From positions 6,696,001 to 6,760,000 of the forward strand of contig NZ_CP108100.1 of NCBI RefSeq assembly GCF_036195045.1: a stretch of 64,000 bases of DNA, in the 5' to 3' direction. How positions within the stretch are numbered: position 1 is the stretch's first letter; every line of letters begins with the position of its first letter. The notes beneath the pieces are model-generated. The model did no database searches. It saw only the letters and a list, made by a program, of their open reading frames with translations, and was not told the origin of the DNA. A program made the translations under genes and the position numbers. Shown one piece after another: positions 26,727 through 35,177 of the stretch. The DNA is from Streptomyces sp. NBC_00236 (GTDB taxonomy: Bacteria > Actinomycetota > Actinomycetes > Streptomycetales > Streptomycetaceae).

Positions 26727-28700
26727 GTGACACAGCCGCGCGAAGCGCGTCAGGCGGTGACGGGCGAGGGATGGGATCTGCTGGCCCGCATCGGCGGACC
26801 ACGTGACCTGGACCGTCTCGCCCCCGAGCAGCTGGAGCAGCTCGCCGAAGAGATCCGGACCTTCCTCGTCGACGCCGTCTCCAAGACCGGCGGACACCTC
26901 GGACCCAACCTGGGTGTGGTCGAGCTGACCATCGCCCTGCACCGGGTCTTCGACTCCCCGAAGGACAAGGTCCTCTTCGACACCGGCCACCAGAGCTATG
27001 TGCACAAGCTCCTCACCGGCCGCCAGGACTTCTCGAAGCTCAAGAGCAAGGGGGGCCTCTCCGGCTACCCCTCGCGTGCCGAGTCCGAGCACGACATCAT
27101 CGAGAACTCGCACGCCTCCACCGTGCTCGGCTGGGCCGACGGCCTCGCCAAGGCCAACGAGGTGCTGGGCAAGGACGACCACGTCGTCGCGGTCATCGGT
27201 GACGGCGCCCTCACCGGCGGTATGGCCTGGGAGGCGCTGAACAACATCGCCGCCGCCAAGGACCGGCCCCTCGTCATCGTCGTCAACGACAACGAGCGTT
27301 CCTACGCCCCGACCATCGGCGGCCTCGCCAACCACCTGGCGACCCTGCGCACCACGGACGGCTACGAGCGCTTCCTGGCCCGCGGCAAGGACCTCCTGGA
27401 GCGCACCCCTGTCGTCGGGAAGCCGCTGTACGAGACGCTGCACGGCGCCAAGAAGGGGCTGAAGGACTTCATCGCCCCGCAGGGCATGTTCGAGGACCTC
27501 GGTCTGAAGTACGTCGGCCCGATCGACGGCCACGACCTGGAGGCACTGGAGTCGGCCCTCCAGCGCGCCAAGCGCTTCGGCGGGCCCGTCATCGTGCACT
27601 GCCTCACGGAGAAGGGCCGCGGCTACACCCCGGCGCTGCTCGACGAGGCCGACCGCTTCCACGCCGTCGGCAAGATCCACCCCGACACCGGCCTCCCCGT
27701 CGCCACCTCCGGCCTCGACTGGACCTCCGTGTTCGGCGAGGAGATGGTCAAGCTCGGCCACGAGCGCGAGGACATCGTCGCGATCACCGCGGCCATGCTC
27801 CAGCCGGTCGGCCTGACCAAGTTCGAGAAGGCCTTCCCGGACCGCATCTACGACGTGGGCATCGCCGAGCAGCACGGCGCGGTCTCCGCGGCGGGCCTCG
27901 CCACCGGCGGCCTGCACCCGGTCTTCGCGGTGTACGCCACGTTCCTCAACCGCGCCTTCGACCAGGTCCTGATGGACGTCGCCCTGCACAAGTGCGGTGT
28001 GACGTTCGTCCTCGACCGGGCCGGAGTCACCGGTACGGACGGCGCCTCGCACAACGGCATGTGGGACATGTCGATCCTCCAGTGCGTGCCGACGCTCCGG
28101 ATCGCCGCCCCGCGCGACGCCGACCAGGTCCGCGCCCAGCTGCGCGAGGCCGTCGAGGTCGACGACGCCCCGACGGTCGTCCGCTTCTCGAAGGGCGCGG
28201 TCGGCCCGTCGGTCAAGGCCGTCTCCACGGTCGGCGGCATGGACGTGCTCCGCGAGCCGGCCGCCGCCCGGCCGGACGTCCTGCTCGTCTCCATCGGGGC
28301 GCTCGCCCCGATGTGCCTGGAGATCGCGGATCTGCTCGACGCCCAGGGCATCTCGACCACCGTCGTCGACCCGCGCTGGGTCAAGCCGGTGGACGAGGCC
28401 ATGGCCCCGCTCGCGGCGAAGCACCGGGTCGTCGTCACCGTCGAGGACAACAGCAGGGCCGGCGGCGTCGGCTCCGCGGTCGCCCAGGCGCTGCGCGACG
28501 CCGACGTCGACGTACCGCTGCGCGACTTCGGCATCCCGCCGGTCTTCCTCGACCACGCCTCCCGCAAGGAGGTCATGGCCGAGATCGGGCTGACCGCGCC
28601 GGACATCGCCCGCCAGGTCACCGGTCTGGTCGCCAGGCTCGACGGCCGCTACGACACGGACGCGGAGAGCCGCTCCGTGGTGGAGCCGGTCCGGGACTGA
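26727..28700 (+). CDS. dxs: 1-deoxy-D-xylulose-5-phosphate synthase
   Basis: A 657-residue thiamine-diphosphate enzyme that condenses pyruvate and glyceraldehyde 3-phosphate, the first step of the MEP isoprenoid pathway. Domain I has [15 protein letters not shown] and the ThDP/metal motif GDGALTGG...NDNE. Domain II has the catalytic Glu in [13 protein letters not shown] and the [12 protein letters not shown] block. Domain III starts near residue 510. The GTG at 26727 has AAGGAGG immediately upstream; the open frame continues further upstream only through the terminator hairpins. Its product name contains xylulose, but it is not part of xylose catabolism. It is flanked by hairpins on both sides and so is monocistronic. 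Confidence 0.97.
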   Translation: MTQPREARQAVTGEGWDLLARIGGPRDLDRLAPEQLEQLAEEIRTFLVDAVSKTGGHLGPNLGVVELTIALHRVFDSPKDKVLFDTGHQSYVHKLLTGRQDFSKLKSKGGLSGYPSRAESEHDIIENSHASTVLGWADGLAKANEVLGKDDHVVAVIGDGALTGGMAWEALNNIAAAKDRPLVIVVNDNERSYAPTIGGLANHLATLRTTDGYERFLARGKDLLERTPVVGKPLYETLHGAKKGLKDFIAPQGMFEDLGLKYVGPIDGHDLEALESALQRAKRFGGPVIVHCLTEKGRGYTPALLDEADRFHAVGKIHPDTGLPVATSGLDWTSVFGEEMVKLGHEREDIVAITAAMLQPVGLTKFEKAFPDRIYDVGIAEQHGAVSAAGLATGGLHPVFAVYATFLNRAFDQVLMDVALHKCGVTFVLDRAGVTGTDGASHNGMWDMSILQCVPTLRIAAPRDADQVRAQLREAVEVDDAPTVVRFSKGAVGPSVKAVSTVGGMDVLREPAAARPDVLLVSIGALAPMCLEIADLLDAQGISTTVVDPRWVKPVDEAMAPLAAKHRVVVTVEDNSRAGGVGSAVAQALRDADVDVPLRDFGIPPVFLDHASRKEVMAEIGLTAPDIARQVTGLVARLDGRYDTDAESRSVVEPVRD

Positions 28701-28723
28701 CCCGGCTGTCGCCGCTCTCCGAT

Positions 28724-28765
28724 TGGGCCGGTCGCCCACCCCGTACGGGTGGTCCGACCGGCCCA
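28724..28765 (+). terminator. terminator after dxs
   Basis: TGGGCCGGTCG (28724-28734) pairs with CGACCGGCCCA (28755-28765), with further inner pairing of CCACCC with GGGTGG. It begins 23 bp after the dxs stop. Confidence 0.75.
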
Positions 28766-28863
28766 TTCGCGTGAATTGCGGCCGTACGCGGCGTGCTGCG
28801 GGCGTTCAGGGGGTCGGCGGGTCCGAATCATGGCGTACACGACGAGTGCGTGGAGGTACGCCG

Positions 28864-30369
28864 GTGAGCACCCAGCAGGACCTGCCCCCCAGCGGAGACG
28901 GACTGTTCAGGACCAAGACGGTCGAACAGTCGATCCGCGACACCGAGGAGCCGGAGCACGCCCTCAAGAAGTCGCTCTCCGCCCTGGACCTCACGGTCTT
29001 CGGAGTGGGCGTCATCATCGGAACCGGAATCTTCGTGCTCACCGGCAAGGTGGCCAAGGAGACGGCGGGTCCCGCCACTGCCATCGCCTTCGTGGTCGCG
29101 GGCGTCGTCTGCGCGCTGGCCGCTCTCTGCTATGCGGAATTCGCCTCCACGGTCCCGGTGGCCGGCTCGGCGTACACCTTCTCCTACGCCTCGCTGGGCG
29201 AACTCGTCGCCTGGATCATCGGCTGGGACCTGGTCCTGGAATTCGCGCTGGGCACGGCGGTGGTGGCGGTCGGCTGGTCCGGCTACGTCCGTTCCCTGAT
29301 GGACAACGCCGGCTGGCATCTGCCCGACGCGCTCTCCGGCCCCGATGTGGCGGACGGCTTCGGCTTCGACATCCTCGCCTTCGTCCTGGTGCTGGTGCTG
29401 ACCGTCATCCTGGTGCTCGGCATGAAGCTCTCCGCCCGGGTCACGACGGTCGTGGTCGCCATCAAGGTGGCGGTCGTCCTGATCGTGATCATCGCGGGGC
29501 TGTTCTTCATCGACACCGCGAACTACTCGCCCTTCATCCCCGAGGCCCAGCCCCAGCCCTCCGGATCGGGCCTGGACGCCCCGCTGGTCCAGCTGATCTT
29601 CGGCTACGCGCCCACGAACTTCGGCGTCATGGGCATCTTCACCGCCGCCTCGGTCGTCTTCTTCGCCTTCATCGGCTTCGACGTCGTGGCCACGGCCGCC
29701 GAGGAGACCAAGCTCCCGCAGCGTGACATGCCCCGCGGAATCATGGCCTCGCTCTTCATCTGCACGGCGCTCTACGTCGCCGTATCGATCGTCGTCACCG
29801 GAATGCAGCACTACACCGAGCTTTCCGTGAGCGCCCCGCTCGCCGACGCCTTCAAGGCCGTGGGGCACCCCTTCTACGCGGGCGTCATCAGCTTCGGCGC
29901 GGCCGTCGGCCTCACCACGGTCTGCATGATCCTGCTGCTGGGCCAGACCCGGGTGTTCTTCGCGATGAGCCGTGACGGCCTGCTCCCGCGGTTCTTCTCC
30001 AAGACCCACCCGCGGTTCCGCACCCCGTACCGCCCGACCATCCTGCTCGGCGTGCTCATCGCGGTCATCGCAGGCTTCACCAGCATCAACGAACTCGCGA
30101 CGCTGGTGAACATCGGCACGCTCTTCGCCTTCGTGGTCGTCGCCCTGGGCGTCATCGTCCTGCGCCGCACCCGCCCCGACCTCCACCGCGCCTTCCGCAC
30201 GCCATGGGTTCCGGTGATCCCGATCGTCTCGGTCGCCGCTTCCGTCTGGCTGATGCTCAACCTGCCGGCGGAGACCTGGCTGCGGTTCGGCATCTGGATG
30301 GTCATCGGCGTGATCATCTACTTCGCGTACGGACGCGGGCACAGCCGGGTGAACCGCACCCGGGTGTGA
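28864..30369 (+). CDS. APC-superfamily amino acid permease (cationic amino acid transporter type)
   Basis: A 501-residue membrane protein with about 12 spans plus a 45-residue cytoplasmic start. The APC consensus in the first spans is clear (VGVIIGTGIFVLTG near residues 55-70), as is the conserved FFAFIGFDVVATAAEE block near 270-285, diagnostic of the CAT subgroup. FFAMSRDGLLPRFFSK is the typical loop 8 segment. The GTG start has GGAGG 7 bases upstream. The substrate is unknown; relatives carry Arg, Lys or Ala. Its last 14 codons and stop are duplicated just downstream. It is convergent with the LCP gene, sharing a terminator. Confidence 0.92.
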   Translation: MSTQQDLPPSGDGLFRTKTVEQSIRDTEEPEHALKKSLSALDLTVFGVGVIIGTGIFVLTGKVAKETAGPATAIAFVVAGVVCALAALCYAEFASTVPVAGSAYTFSYASLGELVAWIIGWDLVLEFALGTAVVAVGWSGYVRSLMDNAGWHLPDALSGPDVADGFGFDILAFVLVLVLTVILVLGMKLSARVTTVVVAIKVAVVLIVIIAGLFFIDTANYSPFIPEAQPQPSGSGLDAPLVQLIFGYAPTNFGVMGIFTAASVVFFAFIGFDVVATAAEETKLPQRDMPRGIMASLFICTALYVAVSIVVTGMQHYTELSVSAPLADAFKAVGHPFYAGVISFGAAVGLTTVCMILLLGQTRVFFAMSRDGLLPRFFSKTHPRFRTPYRPTILLGVLIAVIAGFTSINELATLVNIGTLFAFVVVALGVIVLRRTRPDLHRAFRTPWVPVIPIVSVAASVWLMLNLPAETWLRFGIWMVIGVIIYFAYGRGHSRVNRTRV

Positions 30370-30430
30370 CGGCTTCGCATATGCGTACGGACGCGGGGGC
30401 ACAGCCGATGAACCGCCCCCGGGTGTGACG
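30325..30430 (+). repeat. direct duplication of the 3' end of the amino acid permease gene
   Basis: The segment 30325-30371, coding the last residues, stop and one following base, is repeated at 30383-30430 with about 90% identity (GCGTACGGACGCGGG then CACAGCCG, and a shared GGGTGTGACG end). The second copy is non-coding. Spacer: 11 bp. Confidence 0.85.
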
Positions 30431-30433
30431 ACG

Positions 30434-30469
30434 ACGGCCCCGCCTGCCCGTACGGGCAGGCGGGGCCGT
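30434..30469. terminator. bidirectional terminator between the permease and LCP genes
   Basis: A perfect 36-bp palindrome: ACGGCCCCGCCTGCCCGT (30434-30451) followed by its exact complement (30452-30469). It lies between convergent genes. Confidence 0.88.
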
Positions 30470-30485
30470 GTGGTCTGTCGCCGCG

Positions 30486-31589
30486 TCAGCCGCCGGTGGC
30501 GGGGGACTTCTTGGCGTCCTCCGGAATGGCGGAGTCCGTGCGGATCGCCTTCCAGAGCGTGTCGGCCTGCGGCTGCGCGGATATCACGCGGTTCGGGTCG
30601 ATCTTGTCGTAGGCGACGGGGAGCATGATGGTCTCCATCGAGGCCGGGTCGACGCCGTTCATCGAACGGGCGAAGCTGGTCAGCGAGGTGAGCGAGGCGA
30701 GACCCTCGTCGGTGGTGAGGGACTTGGTCGCGGAGTTGGCGATCTTGTAGGCGCTGGTCGGACTGCCCAGCAGATCCTGCTTCTTGACCTCGCTGAGGAG
30801 CGCGAACAGGAACTGCTGCTGGAGCCCGATGCGTCCGAGGTCACTTCCGTCACCGATGCCGTGCCGGGTGCGTACGTAGGCGAGGGACTGGGTGCCGTCG
30901 AGCTTGTGGGGCCCAGCGGTGAGGTCGAGGCCGGAGGACGCGTCGTGGATGTCCTGCGGGACGTCGACGGTGACGCCGCCGATGGCGTCGACGAGACCCT
31001 TGAACCCGGCGAAGTTGATCTCCAGGTAATGGTCGATGCGCACGCCGGACATCTTCTCGACGGTCTTGACCACACAGGCCGGACCGACCTGGGAGTAGAC
31101 GGAGTTGAACATCTTGCGTTCCGCGGAGGGCACCTTGGTCCCGTCGGCCTTGGTGCACTCGGGCCGGGTCACCAGGGTGTCGCGGGGGATGGAGATGGCG
31201 ACGGCCTTGCTGCGGCCCTCGGGAATGTGCACGACCATCGCGGTGTCGGACCGCGCCCCGCTCACGCTGCCCCCGCCGCCCAGCTCCTTGTTCTCGGCCC
31301 CGGCACGCGAGTCCGAGCCGAGGACCAGGAGGTTCTGCCCGCTGGTCGGGAGCTTCTCGGGCCGGTCCTCGCCCAGCGCCTTGTTGATGTCGACGCCCTT
31401 GATGTTTCCGTCCAGCTGGCTGTACAGCCAGTAGACCGTGCCGCCGCCCGCGAGCAGGAGGACGAGCAGGACACCGAGGGTGATCTTGAGACCGCGACGG
31501 CGCTTGCGCGGGCCTCCTCTGCGTCGTCCGCCGCTCCGGGAAGCCGGACGGCCTTCGTCTGTGCCCTGGGACATGACGTCGTCGCTCAT
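30486..31589 (-). CDS. LCP (LytR-CpsA-Psr) family glycopolymer transferase
   Basis: A 367-residue membrane-anchored protein. The N-terminus is cytoplasmic and very basic (RSGGRRRGGPRKRRRG), with one transmembrane helix at about residues 34-56 and then the extracellular LCP domain. Catalytic and lipid-binding blocks are seen: LGSDSRAG, ARSDTAMVVHI, ISIPRDTLV, RIDHYLEINFAGF and YVRTRHGIGDGSDLGRI. LCP enzymes attach lipid-linked glycopolymers (teichoic acid, arabinogalactan, capsule) to peptidoglycan. Its position next to Stealth and glycosyltransferase genes supports a role in anchoring their product. GAGG lies about 12 bases before the ATG. Confidence 0.92.
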   Translation of the reverse strand: MSDDVMSQGTDEGRPASRSGGRRRGGPRKRRRGLKITLGVLLVLLLAGGGTVYWLYSQLDGNIKGVDINKALGEDRPEKLPTSGQNLLVLGSDSRAGAENKELGGGGSVSGARSDTAMVVHIPEGRSKAVAISIPRDTLVTRPECTKADGTKVPSAERKMFNSVYSQVGPACVVKTVEKMSGVRIDHYLEINFAGFKGLVDAIGGVTVDVPQDIHDASSGLDLTAGPHKLDGTQSLAYVRTRHGIGDGSDLGRIGLQQQFLFALLSEVKKQDLLGSPTSAYKIANSATKSLTTDEGLASLTSLTSFARSMNGVDPASMETIMLPVAYDKIDPNRVISAQPQADTLWKAIRTDSAIPEDAKKSPATGG

Positions 31590-31690
31590 CGTGGTCGAGT
31601 CCTCAAATCTCGTGGGCCCCGGTGGGCTGTGGAGTGCGTGGGACTCGGGTGGGGGGTGTGGCCGGTCCGTGTGTGCATGACTGAGCGTGC

Positions 31691-31696
31691 ACTATA
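31691..31696 (-). promoter_or_regulatory. -10 box candidate for the LCP gene
   Basis: On the minus strand the hexamer reads TATAGT, a perfect TANNNT -10 box of the HrdB type, about 100 bp before the LCP ATG. No clear -35 is seen. Confidence 0.35.
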
Positions 31697-31867
31697 GAAC
31701 AGAGGATCGTACGCACGGGCGTTCCGGCCGTGGAGAGGGCGTCTTCGCGTGGGAGTGCGGAGCGCCGACAACCTGCCGTGGGGCCGCCCGGCGCTGAGCC
31801 ATATGATGTTGTCGGCCCCGTGCGGGCGCGAGGAAGAACCGGTGAAGTGGAGAGGGTGTTACGGGTC

Positions 31868-32974
31868 ATGCGGAGAAGAGGATCGGACTCCGCGGGCAGC
31901 AGGCCCCCTCTCGCGCCGGCCGGACGCCACCAGGTCTCCGGAACGCCGCGCGGACGCTGGATGCCGCTCGGCAAGGACGGCAGGCTCACGCTCTACGCCC
32001 GCACGGACGACGGTCTCCTGCGCTGGACGCAGCGGAGCCCGGGCGGGGACCGCTGGGACGGCCCGGACTTCGTGCCGATCGCGGACCTGACGGACCTCAC
32101 CATCGTCCAGGGAGCCGACTCGTACGTGCACTTCCTCGGGCGGCGTGAGCGCCGGGGCTCCGACGGGCCGAGTGTGGACTTCGTCCACGCCGTCCAGTAC
32201 CAGACCGGCCGCCCCGTCGCCGAGTGGCGCTCCCTCGGCAACTTCTACCGTGACGCGGAGACGGGCCGGAAGGTCGGTCCGCCGGCCGGGGTCGTCGACG
32301 CGAAGGGGACGGTCTTCGTCTTCGTACGGAACGCGGGTCGCGGCCTGCAGATGCGCCGTGAGGGCAAGGGCGGCAAGTGGGAGGCGTGGCAGGACCTCAA
32401 GGGTGCCGGACTCGCCGCCGAGATCGTGCCGTCGGTGACCTCGAGCGGGCTCGTCGAGGTCTTCGCGTCCAGCGAGCGAGGGGTGCAGCAGTGGCGTCAG
32501 GAGGAGCCGAACGGCAAGCCGCTCATCGCTCCGCCCGTGCCGTTCCACGTTTTCGACGGTTCCGTGACGGCTCTGGAGACGGCACCCGACCGCTTCACGT
32601 ACTACTGGACCGATACGAACCGGTCTGGGGTCGTCTCCTATCGTGCCGGCGCCTGGCCTGTGCCGGTGGGCGGGCAGCCGGGAGACGGTGCCGTCGTGGC
32701 GCTGCGCGCCCCGCTCGACGGTTACGACTGCACGGTTCTCGCCCAGCGCGGGGCCGGCGGCACCCTGCTGATCGGGGTCTGCGGGACCGAGGCGGAGCAG
32801 GGTGGCGTCTGGTGGTCGGACAGCGCCGAGGAATGCGTCGGTGATCCCACGCTCGCCCTCGACGGACTCGGCCGCGTCGTCGTGGCGGTTCCCGGGCGGG
32901 ACGGGGTGCTGTCCGTCGCCCGGCAGGAGCCGGGCCCAGGGCTCACGCTCTCGCCGCGCTGGCAGCGGCTGTGA
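31868..32974 (+). CDS. uncharacterised beta-propeller/lectin-like repeat protein
   Basis: A protein of about 368 residues of unknown function. Repeating blocks with W-x-x-L or R-W-x-x-x followed by hydrophobic strands (LTLYARTDDGLLRWTQRS, VFVFVRNAGRGLQMRRE, VEVFASSERGVQQWRQE) occur at roughly 45-55 residue spacing. This is the pattern of PLL/tectonin-type beta-propellers that bind carbohydrate. No signal peptide or membrane span is visible. The start is uncertain: ATG 31868 is used, while GTG 31847 or 31856 are possible and no site has a good ribosome motif. It is divergent from the LCP gene and upstream of the Stealth genes, suggesting a part in the same glycopolymer process. Confidence 0.7.
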   Translation: MRRRGSDSAGSRPPLAPAGRHQVSGTPRGRWMPLGKDGRLTLYARTDDGLLRWTQRSPGGDRWDGPDFVPIADLTDLTIVQGADSYVHFLGRRERRGSDGPSVDFVHAVQYQTGRPVAEWRSLGNFYRDAETGRKVGPPAGVVDAKGTVFVFVRNAGRGLQMRREGKGGKWEAWQDLKGAGLAAEIVPSVTSSGLVEVFASSERGVQQWRQEEPNGKPLIAPPVPFHVFDGSVTALETAPDRFTYYWTDTNRSGVVSYRAGAWPVPVGGQPGDGAVVALRAPLDGYDCTVLAQRGAGGTLLIGVCGTEAEQGGVWWSDSAEECVGDPTLALDGLGRVVVAVPGRDGVLSVARQEPGPGLTLSPRWQRL

Positions 32975-33288
32975 TCTGACGGCACCTTCCGGAGTGCTGG
33001 GCGACATCGCTTTGTCGCCGCGCGTTCATGTGCTGTTTCCGTGAATCTGTAAAAGGTTGTACGAATAGTTGGTGGGATTCATCACGGGCATATGTCGGAT
33101 ATATCCACCTCGATAGCTGGACGTTGATCCCTTCTTTATGTGAAGGTTCTGTGACTTGCTCGCTGGGTGAGCGAGTGCGACCGTTCTGTAGGGCGGTTTT
33201 AACGGGGATGACAGGTTTCGGTCTCGTGCCGTCCGTCGACCGGGCACGAGGTGGTGCCCGGTCGTGACAGACGCTGGACCGCAGTGGC
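32975..33288. other. 314-bp AT-rich intergenic region before the Stealth genes
   Basis: No gene is seen. From about 33030 to 33160 the base composition falls sharply (runs such as CTGTAAAAGG, GGATATATCC, CTTCTTTATG) compared with the coding DNA around it. It holds a 6-bp hairpin (33159-33175) and an 11-bp hairpin (33237-33264). It is probably the promoter and leader of the Stealth operon. Confidence 0.55.
33237..33264 (+). terminator. hairpin just upstream of the first Stealth gene
   Basis: CGACCGGGCAC (33237-33247) pairs perfectly with GTGCCCGGTCG (33254-33264) around a 6-base loop, 24 bp before the assigned start. It could be a leader attenuator of the operon or a late terminator of the preceding gene. 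Confidence 0.5.
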
Positions 33289-35124
33289 GTGGGTGGTGGA
33301 TGCCTCGTGGTCGGTTCCGGGAATCCGGAGGCGGGATCGCTGGTTTCGGCGTACCGGTCCGTGGTGCCGGCAGGCGCGCGGAGGGGCATCGTCCGGAAGG
33401 TTCCGGCACCGCTGCGTTCCGTCGTGAAGTCCTCGTTCACCTCCGTCGAGGCGATCCGGTCGGCGACGGTCGTCTGGGCGATGGGCGGACGTCGCAACGC
33501 GCCCCGGCACAGCGCCGCGTCCATGCGCCGGGTGGTACGCGTCAAGGGCCGGCACATGCACGCCCTGCTCGTCGACGGCGCCACGGCCTGGGCCGCACGG
33601 GCCCGCAATCTGCACATCCTCATCGCCGCGCTGGAGGCCGGGGGGATCGAGTACTTCTGTCTCCGCGGTGCCACGAGCGATGTCCCGACGGTCGCTGTGC
33701 CTGCCGGACAGCGCGAGTCGGCAGAGGAGATGCTCCAGATCGCCTTCGATCAGACCCCGGGCTACGTGGGTGCGGCCACCGCGTTGGAATCGGCGATGCG
33801 GCCCGGCGAGGACGACAGGTCCTGGCGCCAGCTGCGCAGGCAGGACGCGCTCCGCGTCGCCTGGTATGTCACTGATCCCAGTCAGGAGCTCGTCTTCGGA
33901 GCTGATCAGGGGTGCGACCTGGAGTTCTGGGCGGAGGAGCACGGCCGGCTGGTGGCGCCCCGCCCCAACCGGGTGGTCGAGGAGGTGCCGGTCGACGCAC
34001 CTCGGCACACCGTCCCGCAAGCCCTGTTCGCCCTGGTGCCCGGCGCCTATACGACGGGCAGCGCACAGACCGTGGCCGAATTCACCCAACCCCTGGCCGA
34101 GGACCACCTCTTCCCCATCGATGTGGTCTACACCTGGGTCGACGACTCCGACCCCCGATGGAGCGCCGAACGCGACGCCGTCCGCTCAGGGCGCATGGGC
34201 GGCCCGCCGCAGACCCTGCACGCACAGGCAGCCAACGACGCGCGCTTCACCAGCCGGGACGAACTGCGCTACTCCCTGCGCTCCCTGCACCAGTACGCAC
34301 CCTGGGTCCGCACCGTCTACCTGGTCACCGCCGGACAGGTGCCCCGCTGGCTGGACACCGACGCACCGGGCATCCAGGTGGTCGACCACCGCGACATCTT
34401 CTCGGACCCCGAGGCGTTGCCCACGTTCAACTCGCATGCCATCGAGAGCCAGCTGCACCACATCGAGGGCCTGTCCGAGCACTTCCTCTACCTCAACGAC
34501 GATGTGTTCCTCGGCCGCCCGGTCGGCGCCGACCGCTTCTTCCACACCAATGGCCTGACCAAGTTCTTCCAGTCCAAGGCACTCATCCCGAGCGGCCCCG
34601 CAGGCAAGGACGACCTGCCGGTGAACGCTGCGGGGAAGAACAGCCGGGCCCTGATCGAGCGGTCCTTCGGCACACGTATCGCACAGAAGATGAAGCACAC
34701 CCCTCATCCCCTGCGCCGCAGCATCCTCGCCGACATCGAGCTCGTCTACAGCGAGGAGCACCACCGCACGCAGCACTCCCGCTTCCGGTCACCCGACGAC
34801 GTGCCGATCGCCTCGTCCCTGCACCACTACTACGGCTTCCACACGGGCCGTACGACCTCCGGGAACCTGCGCTATCAGTACATCGACCTCGCCGCAGACC
34901 AGGCCCGGCGCCGCCTGAACAGCCTCCTCGCGCATCGGAACTTCGACACGTTCTGCCTGAACGACACCGTCGAGCATCCCGACCCGGAGGCTCAGGAACA
35001 GATGGTCAGGAACTTCCTCGACGCGTACTTCCCCGTCCCCAGCCGTTTCGAGCGGGTGGACTCGGACGAGTACCGCAATGCGAACCGGCCGATCCGGTCC
35101 CAGAAGGCCGAAATCAGGCGGTGA
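33289..35124 (+). CDS. Stealth family glycan phosphotransferase (first copy)
   Basis: About 611 residues. The C-terminal two-thirds shows all four conserved regions of Stealth proteins: CR1 IDVVYTWVDDSDP near 277; CR2 RFTSRDELRYSLRSL near 318, with LPTFNSHAIESQLHHI and YLNDDVFLG near 377-405; CR3 SSLHHYYGF near 508; CR4 FCLNDT near 553. Stealth enzymes transfer hexose-1-phosphate to build phosphodiester-linked capsule-type polymers (established for meningococcal, mycobacterial and Streptomyces members). The first 90 residues are basic and poorly conserved, so the GTG start at 33289 is uncertain and may lie further in. A second, diverged copy follows after about 50 bp. Confidence 0.88.
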   Translation: MGGGCLVVGSGNPEAGSLVSAYRSVVPAGARRGIVRKVPAPLRSVVKSSFTSVEAIRSATVVWAMGGRRNAPRHSAASMRRVVRVKGRHMHALLVDGATAWAARARNLHILIAALEAGGIEYFCLRGATSDVPTVAVPAGQRESAEEMLQIAFDQTPGYVGAATALESAMRPGEDDRSWRQLRRQDALRVAWYVTDPSQELVFGADQGCDLEFWAEEHGRLVAPRPNRVVEEVPVDAPRHTVPQALFALVPGAYTTGSAQTVAEFTQPLAEDHLFPIDVVYTWVDDSDPRWSAERDAVRSGRMGGPPQTLHAQAANDARFTSRDELRYSLRSLHQYAPWVRTVYLVTAGQVPRWLDTDAPGIQVVDHRDIFSDPEALPTFNSHAIESQLHHIEGLSEHFLYLNDDVFLGRPVGADRFFHTNGLTKFFQSKALIPSGPAGKDDLPVNAAGKNSRALIERSFGTRIAQKMKHTPHPLRRSILADIELVYSEEHHRTQHSRFRSPDDVPIASSLHHYYGFHTGRTTSGNLRYQYIDLAADQARRRLNSLLAHRNFDTFCLNDTVEHPDPEAQEQMVRNFLDAYFPVPSRFERVDSDEYRNANRPIRSQKAEIRR

Positions 35125-35177
35125 GCACACCGCTCCTCCTGCCGCAGCTCCCGTCCCCCGTAACGAAAGTGAACCGC

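Noticed and set aside
26727..28700. dxs as part of xylose catabolism because of the product name and xylFGH proximity
   Set aside because: It makes 1-deoxyxylulose 5-phosphate from pyruvate and glyceraldehyde phosphate, and three hairpins separate it from xylH.
30468..31697. Plus-strand open frame opposite the LCP gene
   Set aside because: Composition (Val/Gly/Asp/Arg repeats, no motifs) is that of an antisense shadow; the LCP protein on the minus strand is well supported.
33912..35160. Open frame upstream of the second Stealth gene suggesting one 978-residue protein
   Set aside because: The upstream part is out of frame with the first Stealth protein, which has all its conserved regions there; the extra sequence has shadow-frame composition.
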